DNA of 64,000 nucleotides, from positions 1 through 64,000 of the forward strand of contig NZ_PCPT01000010.1 in assembly GCF_002975435.1 (NCBI RefSeq), written 5' to 3'. The notes under the pieces were generated by a model. It worked only from the letters and a program-made list of their open reading frames with translations. It searched no databases and was not told the origin of the DNA. Made by a program: the position numbers and the translations under genes. Below are positions 1-8,579 of the stretch, piece after piece; positions within the stretch are counted from its first letter, which is position 1; the number at the start of each line of letters is the position of its first letter. Origin of the DNA: Arthrobacter sp. MYb227. Lineage in GTDB: Bacteria > Actinomycetota > Actinomycetes > Actinomycetales > Micrococcaceae.

Positions 1-22
1 GAGAGTAGGTCACCGCCGGACA
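1..22 (+). rRNA. 3' end of 5S rRNA (partial)
   Basis: The first bases, GAGAGTAGGTCACCGCCGGA and the next two, match the conserved 3' end of actinobacterial 5S rRNA (the closing GAGAGTAGGT...GCCGG.C stretch). Only the tail is in the window, so a 16S-23S-5S operon on the + strand probably lies just outside. A strong hairpin follows 14 bases later, as expected for rRNA operon termination. The exact mature end is uncertain by a few bases. Confidence 0.85.
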
Positions 23-35
23 TAATTTATGTTCC

Positions 36-65
36 AGAACCCCCAAGCCAAGGCTTGGGGGTTCT
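36..65 (+). terminator. rRNA operon terminator hairpin
   Basis: Perfect 13-bp stem (AGAACCCCCAAGC with its complement) and a 4-base loop, directly after the 5S end. There is no long T run, only TGATGTTT. The position makes it the likely terminator of the rRNA operon. Confidence 0.75.
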
Positions 66-213
66 GATGTTTAACCACCCACCCACCCATGAACACGGCG
101 TATAGGACAAAAAGTGTGTCTGCCCCGGGCATATCACCCGATCACCACCACCGTTGAGCCACCCCAACACATCGTTAACACCCGATAGCACCCATCCCAG
201 CATCATATTCTTC

Positions 214-240
214 GAGCGTTCCACCCCTGGTGGAACGCTC
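214..240. terminator. Second terminator-like hairpin
   Basis: Perfect 12-bp stem (GAGCGTTCCACC and its complement) with a 3-base loop CCT. No T tract follows, so it may be a back-up rRNA terminator or an RNA-processing hairpin. Confidence 0.5.
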
Positions 241-298
241 TACCTCGTTAAAAGAGTTATGCATACTTCGCGCATGACGGGCAGCAGCAAAACTGACT

Positions 299-361
299 GT
301 ATCCACAGGTGCTGTGGATAACTATTGACGCGAGAGTTAGCCCAATGCGATCTGTGGATCT
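299..361. other. DnaA-box-like 9-mer cluster
   Basis: A perfect TGTGGATAA (complement of TTATCCACA) lies at 313-321. An inverted near-match GTATCCACA is at 299-307, and a weaker TGTGGATCT at 353-361. The first two form a 9-bp inverted repeat around GTG. No dnaA, dnaN or AT-rich unwinding tract is seen, so this is unlikely to be oriC; a DnaA-titration or regulatory site is possible. Confidence 0.4.
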
Positions 362-504
362 TGCCCATCACGCCGAGGGAGTAACGAAGTAAAAAAGATA
401 TCAAATCTTTGCTTCATAAGCGTAAGGTGGTTCGTTGAGACCTAGAACCAATTCCTTGATTCCGGCGAGGCCGGAACGAACATAGTTATAAGGACAGGAC
501 GATT

Positions 505-2508
505 ATGAGCACCGATCCTTCGAAGACACCAGCTGCCGAACGCGAAATCTCAGCGGAAAACCACCGAGATGACAGTGTGCGCCCACAAGATGATCTGTAT
601 CGCCATGCAAATGGTGCCTGGCTCAATACTGCGCAGATCCCCGCTGACCAAGGGACCTACGGCTCATTCATGGCCTTACGGGATGATTCCGAGGAGGCTG
701 TGCGTGCAATCATCGAAGAGGCTCAATCCGAAATCGGTCAGTCCGCGAACGAGTCCGATCCACGCAAGCTGCGCATTGCAAATATCTATGCAAGCTTCAT
801 GGATGAAGAGCGGATCGAGTCCAGCGGCGTCGAACCAATTCGGGACGATCTGACCAGCATCTATGCCACAGCAAACATTAGCGAGCTGCTCCAACTCGCA
901 GGGTCGTTGTACCGTCGCGGGGTTTCAGGATTCCTTCAGGTAGGCGCTAGCTCGGACGCAGGTGCTCCAGAGCGAAACTTGCTCACCTTTATCCAAAGCG
1001 GACTGGGCCTTCCCGACGAGTCATACTATCGCGAAGAGCAATTCGCAGAACTGCGCGCGGAATACGAAGAGCACCTGACTCGGTTATTGAGCCTGGGCGG
1101 TATTGAAGCATCGGATGCCGCAGCTAAATCGGTGATGGAACTCGAAACAGTGCTTGCCTCGCATCACTGGGATCGGGTCAAATGTCGTGATGCTCAGGCC
1201 CGATACAACCTTATGACCAATGCCAAGCTCCTTGAACTGATTCCTTCTCTTGGGCTCTGGCTTCAGGGCGCTGGAATCGCCGAGAAGTACTATAACGAAG
1301 TTGACGTATGGCAGCCTAGCTACCTCGCGGGTCTTGAGGAAGCCTTGCAGGGCGTTGAGGTAGCTACCTGGCAGCACTGGCTTGCCGTACAACTGATCCG
1401 CTCAAATGCACCGTACCTTTCCAGTGCATTCGTAAACGAAAACTTTGACTTCTACTCGGCCAAGCTTTCTGGTGTGCAGGAACTGCGGGAACGTTGGAAG
1501 CGCGGTGTTGCATTTACCGAAGGCGCGGTGGGTGAAGACATCGGTCAACTTTATGTGGCCGAGCACTTCCCGCAGCGCAGTAAGGACAAGATGGAAGCAT
1601 TGGTTGCTAACCTTACCGATGCGTACCGGATCTCCATTGGTGAACTTGAATGGATGAGCCCGCAAACCAAGGAAAAGGCACTCGAGAAGCTTTCGATGTT
1701 CCGCTCCAAGATAGGCTATCCGAACGAGTGGATCGATTACTCAGCAATCAACACGGTTGCAGATAACGTTATTTCCAACATTGCTGCCTCAAATGAATTT
1801 GATTTCCTGCGTGAACTGAAGAAGATCGACGACGGAGTGGACCGTGAACTGTGGTTCATGTACCCGCAGACGGTCAACGCTTACTACCACCCACTGCTCA
1901 ACGAAATTGCATTCCCGGCAGCCATTCTACGATTCCCATTCTTTGATGCGGATCGGGATGCAGCGGCAAACTATGGAGCCATTGGCGCCGTCATTGGCCA
2001 TGAAATCGGCCACGGATTCGACGACCAAGGTTCCCAATTTGATGGGACCGGTGAACTAAAGAATTGGTGGACCGATGAGGACCGGGCGGCCTTTGAAACA
2101 CTGACCGGGAAGTTGGTGGACCAGTACGATGCGTTGGTTCCACCTGAAGCCCCCGAGCACCACGTGAACGGAAAACTCACACTCGGCGAGAACATCGGCG
2201 ACCTCGGAGGTCTGGGCATCGCCTACACGGCCTACAAGCTAGACCTCGCCGCCAAGGGAATTGAAAACGACGAGATCATTGACGGGCTCACGGGCGACCA
2301 ACGCTTCTTCTATTCGTGGGCCGAATGCTGGCGTACATTAATGCGCCCGGAGACCATGGTTAACCGCATCACCACCGATCCACACTCACCAGGTGAATTC
2401 CGCTGCAACCAGGTGCCCAAGAACATGGATGCATTCCATGAGGCATTCGGCACCAAGCCCGGCGATGGTATGTGGATGGCACCCGAAGACCGCGTCAAGA
2501 TCTGGTGA
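505..2508 (+). CDS. M13 family zinc metallopeptidase (PepO/neprilysin-like)
   Basis: Predicted M13 endopeptidase that cleaves peptides with a catalytic zinc. The 667 residues match the usual family length of 630-700. The family signatures are present: NAYYHP near residue 458 (substrate binding), HEIGH with zinc ligands H499 and H503 and catalytic E500, and ENIGDLGG near 562 supplying the third zinc ligand (E562) and D566. The C-terminus ends in VKIW, close to the canonical CxVW end but without its cysteine. No signal peptide or membrane segment is seen at the N-terminus, so it is probably cytoplasmic, like other actinobacterial PepO proteins. It is a single gene behind the rRNA operon. Confidence 0.9.
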   Translation: MSTDPSKTPAAEREISAENHRDDSVRPQDDLYRHANGAWLNTAQIPADQGTYGSFMALRDDSEEAVRAIIEEAQSEIGQSANESDPRKLRIANIYASFMDEERIESSGVEPIRDDLTSIYATANISELLQLAGSLYRRGVSGFLQVGASSDAGAPERNLLTFIQSGLGLPDESYYREEQFAELRAEYEEHLTRLLSLGGIEASDAAAKSVMELETVLASHHWDRVKCRDAQARYNLMTNAKLLELIPSLGLWLQGAGIAEKYYNEVDVWQPSYLAGLEEALQGVEVATWQHWLAVQLIRSNAPYLSSAFVNENFDFYSAKLSGVQELRERWKRGVAFTEGAVGEDIGQLYVAEHFPQRSKDKMEALVANLTDAYRISIGELEWMSPQTKEKALEKLSMFRSKIGYPNEWIDYSAINTVADNVISNIAASNEFDFLRELKKIDDGVDRELWFMYPQTVNAYYHPLLNEIAFPAAILRFPFFDADRDAAANYGAIGAVIGHEIGHGFDDQGSQFDGTGELKNWWTDEDRAAFETLTGKLVDQYDALVPPEAPEHHVNGKLTLGENIGDLGGLGIAYTAYKLDLAAKGIENDEIIDGLTGDQRFFYSWAECWRTLMRPETMVNRITTDPHSPGEFRCNQVPKNMDAFHEAFGTKPGDGMWMAPEDRVKIW

Positions 2509-2544
2509 TAAGTAACTTCTGACAGCATCAGAAAATCAATAATG

Positions 2545-2597
2545 AGTTTAGGTTCTTGGGCTCCTCACGCTTGGAATCCAAGAACCTAAACTTTTTG
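2545..2597. terminator. Bidirectional terminator between convergent genes
   Basis: 15-bp perfect stem (2545-2559 with 2578-2592) followed by TTTTT on the + strand. It terminates the peptidase gene and overlaps the last codons and stop of the minus-strand hydrolase. Confidence 0.8.
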
Positions 2598-3476
2598 ATC
2601 GTCTATAAAATAGTCATTTATTTCACCCAATAGATCTTTGAAAGCTGCCGGCACGGAGCCATGCATGCCCTTGGGTGTTTCCACATAGTGGGAACCTGGC
2701 ACTGCCCGATGAAGTGCCTGCGCGGTGGCGCGGAAGTATGCAGCACTCTTAGACCCGGCCATGAAGCAGGTGTTAGTCGGGAGTTTTGCGAACCGTTGGG
2801 CAGGGTGTGATTCCTGTAGTGCTGCGCTTAACTCTCCAACCCCTGTGGGCAGCAGGGCTCTTGTCGCTTTGCCTGCACCGAATCTAGAAGTTCCAGCAAT
2901 CAAGAGCGCCAAAATGGGTTGTGGAACCCTACTTAGAGTGGGAGAGAACTGCATGCCGCGTTGCATGCGAGCAATAGCACGACCGGTTCTTCCCGCCTGT
3001 ACGTCAAGCTCGAAATGCTTCATCCAAGCGGTATTTACCGATGCATCGATATTGATTGCCGGATCATATACGGCCAAACGCTGGGGTATTAGGGACTTGT
3101 ACTCTTCGGCCGAGGCACTTTTTTCAATGAATTCTCGTACCGCGTTCAACACAACAGCCCCACCGAGTGAATGACCGAAGAGGTTTTGTGCACCGGTGTG
3201 CCGCAGCATCAAGGCAACATCGGAGATTTCCGTGTCCATGCTGTAGTCGGGTGGTTGTTCCGATGAGTTTCCGCGTCCGCGCCTGTCATAAACATCGATA
3301 GCCCAGTTATCGCCGAATTGAGTGCTCAGCGCTGCGGCAAAGGGTCGATAGATCAGAGCTGTGAGAAAAGCACCGCCGACTACCAAGACGCGCCTGTGGC
3401 CAGGTGCCTGCCCATTGCCATATGAGTACAGGGCAAGGTGGCCGCCGTCTGGGGTTTTTAGTGTGCTTTCTTCCAT
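2586..3476 (-). CDS. Alpha/beta hydrolase
   Basis: 296-residue alpha/beta-hydrolase-fold protein. The nucleophile elbow GHSLGG has Ser103; a histidine in GMHGS near residue 273 is a good candidate for the catalytic base; DRRGRG near 64-69 is the usual strand-4 loop. The substrate cannot be told from sequence. No signal peptide. The gene is divergent from lysS, with about 100 bases between the starts. Its stop codon lies inside the terminator stem shared with the upstream peptidase gene. Confidence 0.8.
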   Translation of the reverse strand: MEESTLKTPDGGHLALYSYGNGQAPGHRRVLVVGGAFLTALIYRPFAAALSTQFGDNWAIDVYDRRGRGNSSEQPPDYSMDTEISDVALMLRHTGAQNLFGHSLGGAVVLNAVREFIEKSASAEEYKSLIPQRLAVYDPAINIDASVNTAWMKHFELDVQAGRTGRAIARMQRGMQFSPTLSRVPQPILALLIAGTSRFGAGKATRALLPTGVGELSAALQESHPAQRFAKLPTNTCFMAGSKSAAYFRATAQALHRAVPGSHYVETPKGMHGSVPAAFKDLLGEINDYFIDDQKV

Positions 3477-3559
3477 GGTGAATCCATCCTAGCCAGCGCG
3501 GGGAATAAGTGCTGTGGTGTCTCTGGACACCTCGCAGCCCACGCACAGCAAATGCAACG

Positions 3560-3565
3560 TAGAAT
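3560..3565 (+). promoter_or_regulatory. Possible -10 box of lysS
   Basis: TAGAAT ends 8 bases before the preferred GTG start and no Shine-Dalgarno sequence is present. This fits a leaderless or nearly leaderless lysS transcript. Confidence 0.35.
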
Positions 3566-3573
3566 TGCATATT

Positions 3574-5094
3574 GTGACTGCCGAAATTAAAACCCCCGCT
3601 GCCAAGAATCCCGACACCAACGATCAGCGTCAGGTGCGTATGAATAAACGCGCCACCTTGTTGGCTCGGGGCGAAGAAGCCTACCCGGTTGGAGTTGCAC
3701 GTACGCACTCCCTCCAAGAAGTTCGTGAAGAGTTTCCCGAACTCGAACCGGACACGGCAACTGGCAAGCAGGTTGGCATTGTTGGACGCATAGTCTTCAT
3801 GCGCAACACCGGCAAGCTCTGCTTCGCCACACTTCAGGAAGGCGGCCCAGACGGTACCGGCGTGCGCCTGCAAGCAATGCTGTCCCTGGCCAATGTTGGT
3901 GAAGAACGCCTTGCCGACTGGAAAGCGCTAGTAGACCTCGGTGACCATGTCTTGATCACCGGTGAAGTCATTGCCTCGCGCCGTGGCGAACTTTCTGTCA
4001 TGGCCACCGAGTGGCAGATGGCGTCCAAGGCCCTACGTCCGCTACCGGTGCTTCATGCAGACCTCAATGAGGAAACCCGAGTGCGCCAGCGCTACGCAGA
4101 TCTGATTGTGCGCGATGAAGCCCGCCAGATGGTTTACAAGCGTGCGGCAATCACCCGTGCGGTACGCGATACCCTGCATGCACGTGAGTACGTTGAGGTT
4201 GAAACCCCAATGCTTCAGCTGATTCACGGTGGCGCATCGGCCCGACCGTTCGAAACACACCTGAATGCCTTTGATCAGGATATGACCCTACGCATCGCAA
4301 CCGAGCTATTCCTCAAGCGTGCCGTAGTGGGTGGCATTGACCGGATCTTCGAAGTTGGACGTATCTTCCGAAACGAGGGCGTTGACTCGACCCACTCACC
4401 GGAATTCACCACTCTAGAATGCTATGAAGCATACGCGGATCAGTTTGTGATGGCCGATCGCATCAAGGAAATTATTCTCAATGCGGCAGATGCTATTGGT
4501 GCAGGGCGCGTCATTGAAACTTCTAAGGGCACCATCAACCTCGATGGTGACTGGGCCTGGCTGGCAGTCTACCCGGGACTTTCCGAAGCCGTAGGCCAGG
4601 AAATTACTCCTGAAACCGACGCTGAAACTCTTCGTGGAATTGCCGAAAAGCACTCGGTAAAGGTTGACCCTAAATGGGGTGCCGAGAAATTAGTGATCGA
4701 ATTGTTTGGTGAAATTGTCGAACCAAACTTGATCAACCCGACATTTGTTTATGATTACCCACCGGCCGCCCAGCCACTTGCCCGTCCGCACCGCAGCAAG
4801 CCCGGCGTCATTGAAGCCTGGGACTTGATCATTGGTGGCATGGAGCGTGGCACCGCCTTCTCCGAACTGATCGACCCGGTCATTCAGCGTGAGCGTCTCA
4901 CCGAGCAGTCGCTCATGGCAGCAGATGGTGACGATGAGGCAATGCAGCTTGATGAAGACTTCTTGCGTGCACTGGAATACGGTGCTCCACCGATGGGTGG
5001 CATTGGCCTGGGCATTGACCGGCTAGTCATGCTGTTTGTTGACACTGGCATTCGTGAAACAATTCTCTTCCCACTGCTCAAGCCGGAGGCATAA
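3574..5094 (+). CDS. lysS: Lysine--tRNA ligase (class II)
   Basis: Charges tRNA-Lys with lysine. An OB-fold anticodon-binding domain (about residues 50-150) precedes the class II catalytic core. Motif 2 is seen as FRNEG followed by THSPEFT and ECYEAY, and motif 3 as GIGLGIDRLVMLF near the end. I place the start at GTG 3574 (about 506 residues, the usual length). The frame stays open upstream to 3514, but that extension is not LysS-like. The ORF ends in LLKPEA. A GGAGG inside its last codons serves the next small gene, so the two are probably translationally coupled. Confidence 0.95.
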   Translation: MTAEIKTPAAKNPDTNDQRQVRMNKRATLLARGEEAYPVGVARTHSLQEVREEFPELEPDTATGKQVGIVGRIVFMRNTGKLCFATLQEGGPDGTGVRLQAMLSLANVGEERLADWKALVDLGDHVLITGEVIASRRGELSVMATEWQMASKALRPLPVLHADLNEETRVRQRYADLIVRDEARQMVYKRAAITRAVRDTLHAREYVEVETPMLQLIHGGASARPFETHLNAFDQDMTLRIATELFLKRAVVGGIDRIFEVGRIFRNEGVDSTHSPEFTTLECYEAYADQFVMADRIKEIILNAADAIGAGRVIETSKGTINLDGDWAWLAVYPGLSEAVGQEITPETDAETLRGIAEKHSVKVDPKWGAEKLVIELFGEIVEPNLINPTFVYDYPPAAQPLARPHRSKPGVIEAWDLIIGGMERGTAFSELIDPVIQRERLTEQSLMAADGDDEAMQLDEDFLRALEYGAPPMGGIGLGIDRLVMLFVDTGIRETILFPLLKPEA

Positions 5095-5095
5095 C

Positions 5096-5260
5096 ATGCC
5101 CTATGTTGAAGCTTTGCTACCAACAATAGTTGTTGCACTCGTTTTTTGGTTTGTTATTCGTGCTGTATCAAACGTTGATAGAACCGAGCGTATTGCTGAA
5201 GCTGAAGTCGACGAACAAATGAATTCGATCAACGAAGAGTCTGGCAATAACGGTCAATAG
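5096..5260 (+). CDS. Small single-span membrane protein downstream of lysS
   Basis: 54-residue protein starting at ATG 5096, one base after the lysS stop, with GGAGG in the lysS end as its ribosome-binding site. One transmembrane helix (residues about 7-24, LLPTIVVALVFWFVIRAV) is followed by an acidic cytoplasmic tail (ERIAEAEVDEQMN). Function unknown; I recall similar small proteins after lysS in Micrococcaceae but cannot name a family. Coupling to lysS supports a real gene. Confidence 0.75.
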   Translation: MPYVEALLPTIVVALVFWFVIRAVSNVDRTERIAEAEVDEQMNSINEESGNNGQ

Positions 5261-5292
5261 TCTGACAGTTTGCCAAGTATTTTAGTTTCTAC

Positions 5293-5323
5293 TTGTTACA
5301 TTATGGGCTCTTGTGTTTATGAT
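5293..5323 (+). promoter_or_regulatory. Candidate lsr2 promoter
   Basis: TTGTTA (5293-5298) and TATGAT (5318-5323) are separated by 19 bases, about 70 bases before the lsr2 start, in an AT-rich stretch that stands out from the surroundings. Confidence 0.4.
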
Positions 5324-5392
5324 AATAGAGAACATGTGGATTGATACCGTTATTTGATTCATGTGTAATCCCAACAACACAAGGAGTAGCTA

Positions 5393-5713
5393 GTGGCACG
5401 CCAGGTTCAGATCGCGCTGATTGACGATATTGATGGCTCCGAAGCAACAGAATCCATCGTGTTTGGTATTAGTGGGCAGCACTACGAAATTGACCTAAAT
5501 GAAGGAAATGCCGACGCGTTCCGTGACGCCTTGAAGCCGTACATCAAGGTTGCACGTCCCTCGAAGCAGTTCACTCCGAAGGAAGCTCCGGCCATTCGTG
5601 CCTGGGCCAAGGAGAACAACATCAAGGTGAATGCTCGTGGCCGCCTTCAGGCTGAAGTGATTTCGGCTTACCACGCCGCGATGGCCAAGAAGTCGCGTTC
5701 GAAGTCTAAGTAA
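5393..5713 (+). CDS. lsr2: Nucleoid-associated protein Lsr2
   Basis: Lsr2 bridges and silences AT-rich DNA and is the actinobacterial counterpart of H-NS. The 106 residues match the family. The N-terminal dimerisation part starts MARQVQIALIDDIDGSEA. The C-terminal DNA-binding domain reads AIRAWAKENNIKVNARGRLQ, with the RGR minor-groove hook intact, then AEVISAYHAA and a lysine/arginine-rich tail (KKSRSKSK). The start is GTG 5393 behind AAGGAG. It stands alone between lysS and clpC; the AT-rich upstream region could allow autoregulation. Confidence 0.95.
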   Translation: MARQVQIALIDDIDGSEATESIVFGISGQHYEIDLNEGNADAFRDALKPYIKVARPSKQFTPKEAPAIRAWAKENNIKVNARGRLQAEVISAYHAAMAKKSRSKSK

Positions 5714-5780
5714 AAGACTTCTTTGCGCTTATGCCTTTCACAACGAAGGTTGGGCGAAGGTAAGGCCGGGAACTAAATAT

Positions 5781-5821
5781 TCAAATGGGGTCCGATCCAT
5801 CGAGGATTTGGCCCCATTTGA
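5781..5821. terminator. Hairpin between lsr2 and clpC
   Basis: 10-bp stem TCAAATGGGG (5781-5790) with its complement (5812-5821), and further partial pairing of ATCC with GGAT in the loop. It is followed by a T-containing but not T-rich stretch. Likely lsr2 terminator. Confidence 0.55.
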
Positions 5822-5941
5822 CGTTAATTCTCATTTCTTTGAACGCCGAGGGTGAACATTGTTATCCCTTGGGCGAACATTCCCCACGAGCGTGTATTTG
5901 ATGCGTAGCATCGAAATACGTGTTAGCTAGGAGTGTGCCGC

Positions 5942-8455
5942 ATGTTTGAGAGATTTACCGACCGTGCCCGTCGCGTTGTCGTGCTTGCCCAAGAAGAGGC
6001 GCGCATGCTCAACCACAACTACATCGGAACCGAGCACGTATTGCTCGGCCTGATTCATGAAGGTGAAGGCGTCGCTGCCAAGGCCCTTGAATCGCTGAAC
6101 ATATCGCTTGGTGCGGTTCGCGAACAGGTTCAGGAGATAATCGGGCAGGGCCAGCAGGCACCTTCCGGTCACATCCCCTTCACCCCGCGTGCCAAGAAGG
6201 TTCTTGAACTTTCCCTGCGTGAAGCGCTACAGCTAGGCCACAATTACATTGGCACCGAGCACATCCTGCTCGGCCTGATCCGCGAGGGCGAGGGCGTTGC
6301 CGCCCAGGTCTTGGTGAAGCTCGGCGCGGATCTGTCCCGCGTGCGACAGCAGGTTATTCAGCTGCTCTCCGGATACCAAGGTGGTAAGGAAACCGCAGGT
6401 GCCGGAGTTAGCTCCGGTGGCCAGACCGAGGGCACCCCTGCGGGCTCCGCGGTGCTTGACCAGTTTGGTCGCAACCTCACCGCAGCAGCACGCGAAGGCA
6501 AGCTCGACCCGGTCATTGGCCGCGAGTTCGAGATGGAACGCGTTATGCAAGTCCTCTCGCGCCGCACAAAGAACAACCCGGTACTCATCGGCGAACCAGG
6601 CGTTGGTAAGACAGCGGTAGTCGAGGGTCTAGCCCAGGCAATCGTGCGAGGCGATGTCCCAGAAACCATCAAGGACAAGCAGCTTTACACCCTTGACCTT
6701 GGTTCCCTGGTTGCTGGCTCCCGTTACCGCGGTGACTTTGAGGAACGCCTGAAGAAGGTGCTCAAGGAAATCCGCACCCGCGGCGACATCATCTTGTTCA
6801 TCGACGAAATCCACACCCTCGTTGGTGCAGGTGCAGCCGAAGGCGCAATCGATGCAGCCTCGATCCTCAAGCCAATGCTGGCCCGTGGCGAACTGCAGAC
6901 CATTGGTGCAACAACTCTTGATGAATACCGTAAGCACATCGAGAAGGATGCAGCGCTCGAGCGCCGTTTCCAGCCGATCCAGGTCAAGGAACCTTCGGTT
7001 GAGCACACCACGCAGATCCTGCGTGGCCTGCGTGATCGCTACGAGGCACACCATCGCGTCTCGATCACTGATGGTGCACTTGCGGCGGCAGCGCAGCTTG
7101 CGCACCGCTACATTTCCGACCGATTCCTTCCGGATAAGGCCATCGACCTGATTGATGAGGCAGGTGCGCGCCTGCGCATCCGCCGCATGACCGCCCCTCC
7201 GGCGCTGAAGCTGATGGACGAGGAAATCGCCACGGTTCGTCTGGAAAAGGAAGCCGCAATCGACGCTCAGGACTTCGAAGGTGCCGCAGCCTTGCGTGAC
7301 AAGGAAGGCAAGCTTCAAGAAGCCCGTGCCGAGAAGGAAAAGGCTTGGAAGAATGGTGAACTCGATGAGATCGCCGAGGTTGATGAGGAACTCATCGCCG
7401 AAGTTCTTGCCAACTCCACCGGCATCCCGGTCATCAAGCTGACCGAGGAAGAATCCACGCGTCTGCTGAACATGGAAGATGAGCTGCACAAGCGCGTCAT
7501 CGGCCAGGACCAGGCAATCAAGGCTATTTCTCAGGCAATCCGCCGTACTCGTGCGGGGCTGAAGGATCCGAACCGCCCCGGTGGTTCGTTCATCTTCGCC
7601 GGTCCGACAGGTGTTGGTAAGACCGAGCTGGCGAAGGCTCTGGCAGAATTCCTCTTTGGTGAGGAAGACGCACTGATCACCTTGGACATGTCCGAATACT
7701 CGGAAAAGCACACCGTCTCACGTCTCTTCGGTGCCCCTCCGGGCTACGTTGGCTACGAAGAAGGCGGCCAGCTCACCGAGAAGGTTCGTCGTCGTCCGTT
7801 CTCCGTTGTCCTCTTCGATGAGGTCGAAAAGGCTCACGCAGACCTGTTCAACTCGCTGCTGCAGATTTTGGAAGACGGCCGTTTGACCGACTCCCAGGGC
7901 CGCGTGGTGGACTTCAAGAACACCGTGATCATCATGACCACCAACCTTGGTACCCGCGACATTTCCAAGGGTGTGATGACCGGCTTCCAGTCGGCCACCG
8001 ACACCAAGACCGGGTACAACCGCATGCAGGCGAAGGTCCAGGAAGAACTGCGCCAGCACTTCCGCCCCGAGTTCCTGAACCGTGTTGATGATGTCGTGGT
8101 CTTCCCGCAGCTGACCCAGGAAGAGATCGTTCAGATTGTCGATCTGTTCCTTGGCCGCTTGCAGAAGCGTCTTGACGATCGCAACATGACAATCGAGCTC
8201 TCCCCGGCCGCCCGTATCCTGCTGGCAACCCGCGGCTACGATCCGGCAATGGGTGCTCGTCCGTTGCGCCGCACCATGCAGCGCGACATTGAAGACCAGC
8301 TCTCCGAGAAGATCCTCTTCGGCGAACTTGTTGCTGGTCAGCACATCAAGGTTGACGTCGAAGGCGAGGGAGACGAAGCTACATTCACCTTCCATGGTGA
8401 AGGCGGAACCCCGCAGATCGAAGGCGAGCCGGCACCGGTAGCCATCGAAGGCTAA
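5942..8455 (+). CDS. clpC: ATP-dependent Clp protease ATP-binding subunit ClpC
   Basis: AAA+ unfoldase that feeds proteins into ClpP. The start is ATG 5942 ([13 protein letters not shown]) with GCTAGGAG upstream; the frame also opens at GTG 5933. Domains in order: double Clp-N repeat (about 1-150), first AAA+ module with Walker A GEPGVGKT at about 217, a UVR-type coiled middle segment near 425-465, second AAA+ module with Walker [10 protein letters not shown] at about 554, [10 protein letters not shown], and the C-terminal ClpB-D2 domain. About 837 residues, full length. A very strong terminator follows. No obvious HspR or CtsR palindrome was seen upstream. Confidence 0.97.
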   Translation: MFERFTDRARRVVVLAQEEARMLNHNYIGTEHVLLGLIHEGEGVAAKALESLNISLGAVREQVQEIIGQGQQAPSGHIPFTPRAKKVLELSLREALQLGHNYIGTEHILLGLIREGEGVAAQVLVKLGADLSRVRQQVIQLLSGYQGGKETAGAGVSSGGQTEGTPAGSAVLDQFGRNLTAAAREGKLDPVIGREFEMERVMQVLSRRTKNNPVLIGEPGVGKTAVVEGLAQAIVRGDVPETIKDKQLYTLDLGSLVAGSRYRGDFEERLKKVLKEIRTRGDIILFIDEIHTLVGAGAAEGAIDAASILKPMLARGELQTIGATTLDEYRKHIEKDAALERRFQPIQVKEPSVEHTTQILRGLRDRYEAHHRVSITDGALAAAAQLAHRYISDRFLPDKAIDLIDEAGARLRIRRMTAPPALKLMDEEIATVRLEKEAAIDAQDFEGAAALRDKEGKLQEARAEKEKAWKNGELDEIAEVDEELIAEVLANSTGIPVIKLTEEESTRLLNMEDELHKRVIGQDQAIKAISQAIRRTRAGLKDPNRPGGSFIFAGPTGVGKTELAKALAEFLFGEEDALITLDMSEYSEKHTVSRLFGAPPGYVGYEEGGQLTEKVRRRPFSVVLFDEVEKAHADLFNSLLQILEDGRLTDSQGRVVDFKNTVIIMTTNLGTRDISKGVMTGFQSATDTKTGYNRMQAKVQEELRQHFRPEFLNRVDDVVVFPQLTQEEIVQIVDLFLGRLQKRLDDRNMTIELSPAARILLATRGYDPAMGARPLRRTMQRDIEDQLSEKILFGELVAGQHIKVDVEGEGDEATFTFHGEGGTPQIEGEPAPVAIEG

Positions 8456-8476
8456 CGTTTCAGATAGATTCAAAAG

Positions 8477-8519
8477 AAAAGAGGGCTTGTAATCCAGCAA
8501 GGATTACAAGCCCTCTTTT
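8477..8519. terminator. clpC rho-independent terminator
   Basis: Perfect 19-bp stem (8477-8495 with 8501-8519), 5-base loop AGCAA, ending in CTTTT. It starts 21 bases after the clpC stop. Confidence 0.9.
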
Positions 8520-8567
8520 CGTCGTGGGGTCAATGCCTTGATGCAAGGAAGCAAAGAATATTGGGCA

Positions 8568-8573
8568 TAGGAT
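8568..8573 (+). promoter_or_regulatory. -10 box of a leaderless gene
   Basis: TAGGAT ends exactly 6 bases before ATG 8580 with no Shine-Dalgarno sequence, so transcription probably starts at the start codon. Confidence 0.55.
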
Positions 8574-8579
8574 GATTTC

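Larger units (their letters stand above)
66..504. other. Gene-free spacer between rRNA operon and pepO-like gene
   Basis: No convincing coding frame is seen; the one open frame on the minus strand lacks family resemblance and lies over the hairpins. The spacer holds a second hairpin (214-240), DnaA-box-like 9-mers (299-361) and the upstream region of the M13 peptidase gene. That gene has an AAGGACAGG ribosome-binding site about 6 bases before its ATG. Confidence 0.6.

Noticed and set aside
27-224. 65-codon open frame on the minus strand beside the 5S end
   Set aside because: It overlaps terminator hairpins, has odd Trp/Gly/Val composition and no family likeness.
3307-3873. 188-codon minus-strand frame across the hydrolase-lysS junction
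   Set aside because: Overlaps two well-supported genes on both sides and has low-complexity composition.
5822-5941. HspR (HAIR) or CtsR operator upstream of clpC
   Set aside because: Neither CTTGAGT-N7-ACTCAAG nor the CtsR heptad repeat is present; only GAACATT repeats are seen.
6629-8500. Two long minus-strand frames (360 and 260 codons) opposite clpC
   Set aside because: Antisense shadows produced by clpC codon bias; no recognisable domains.
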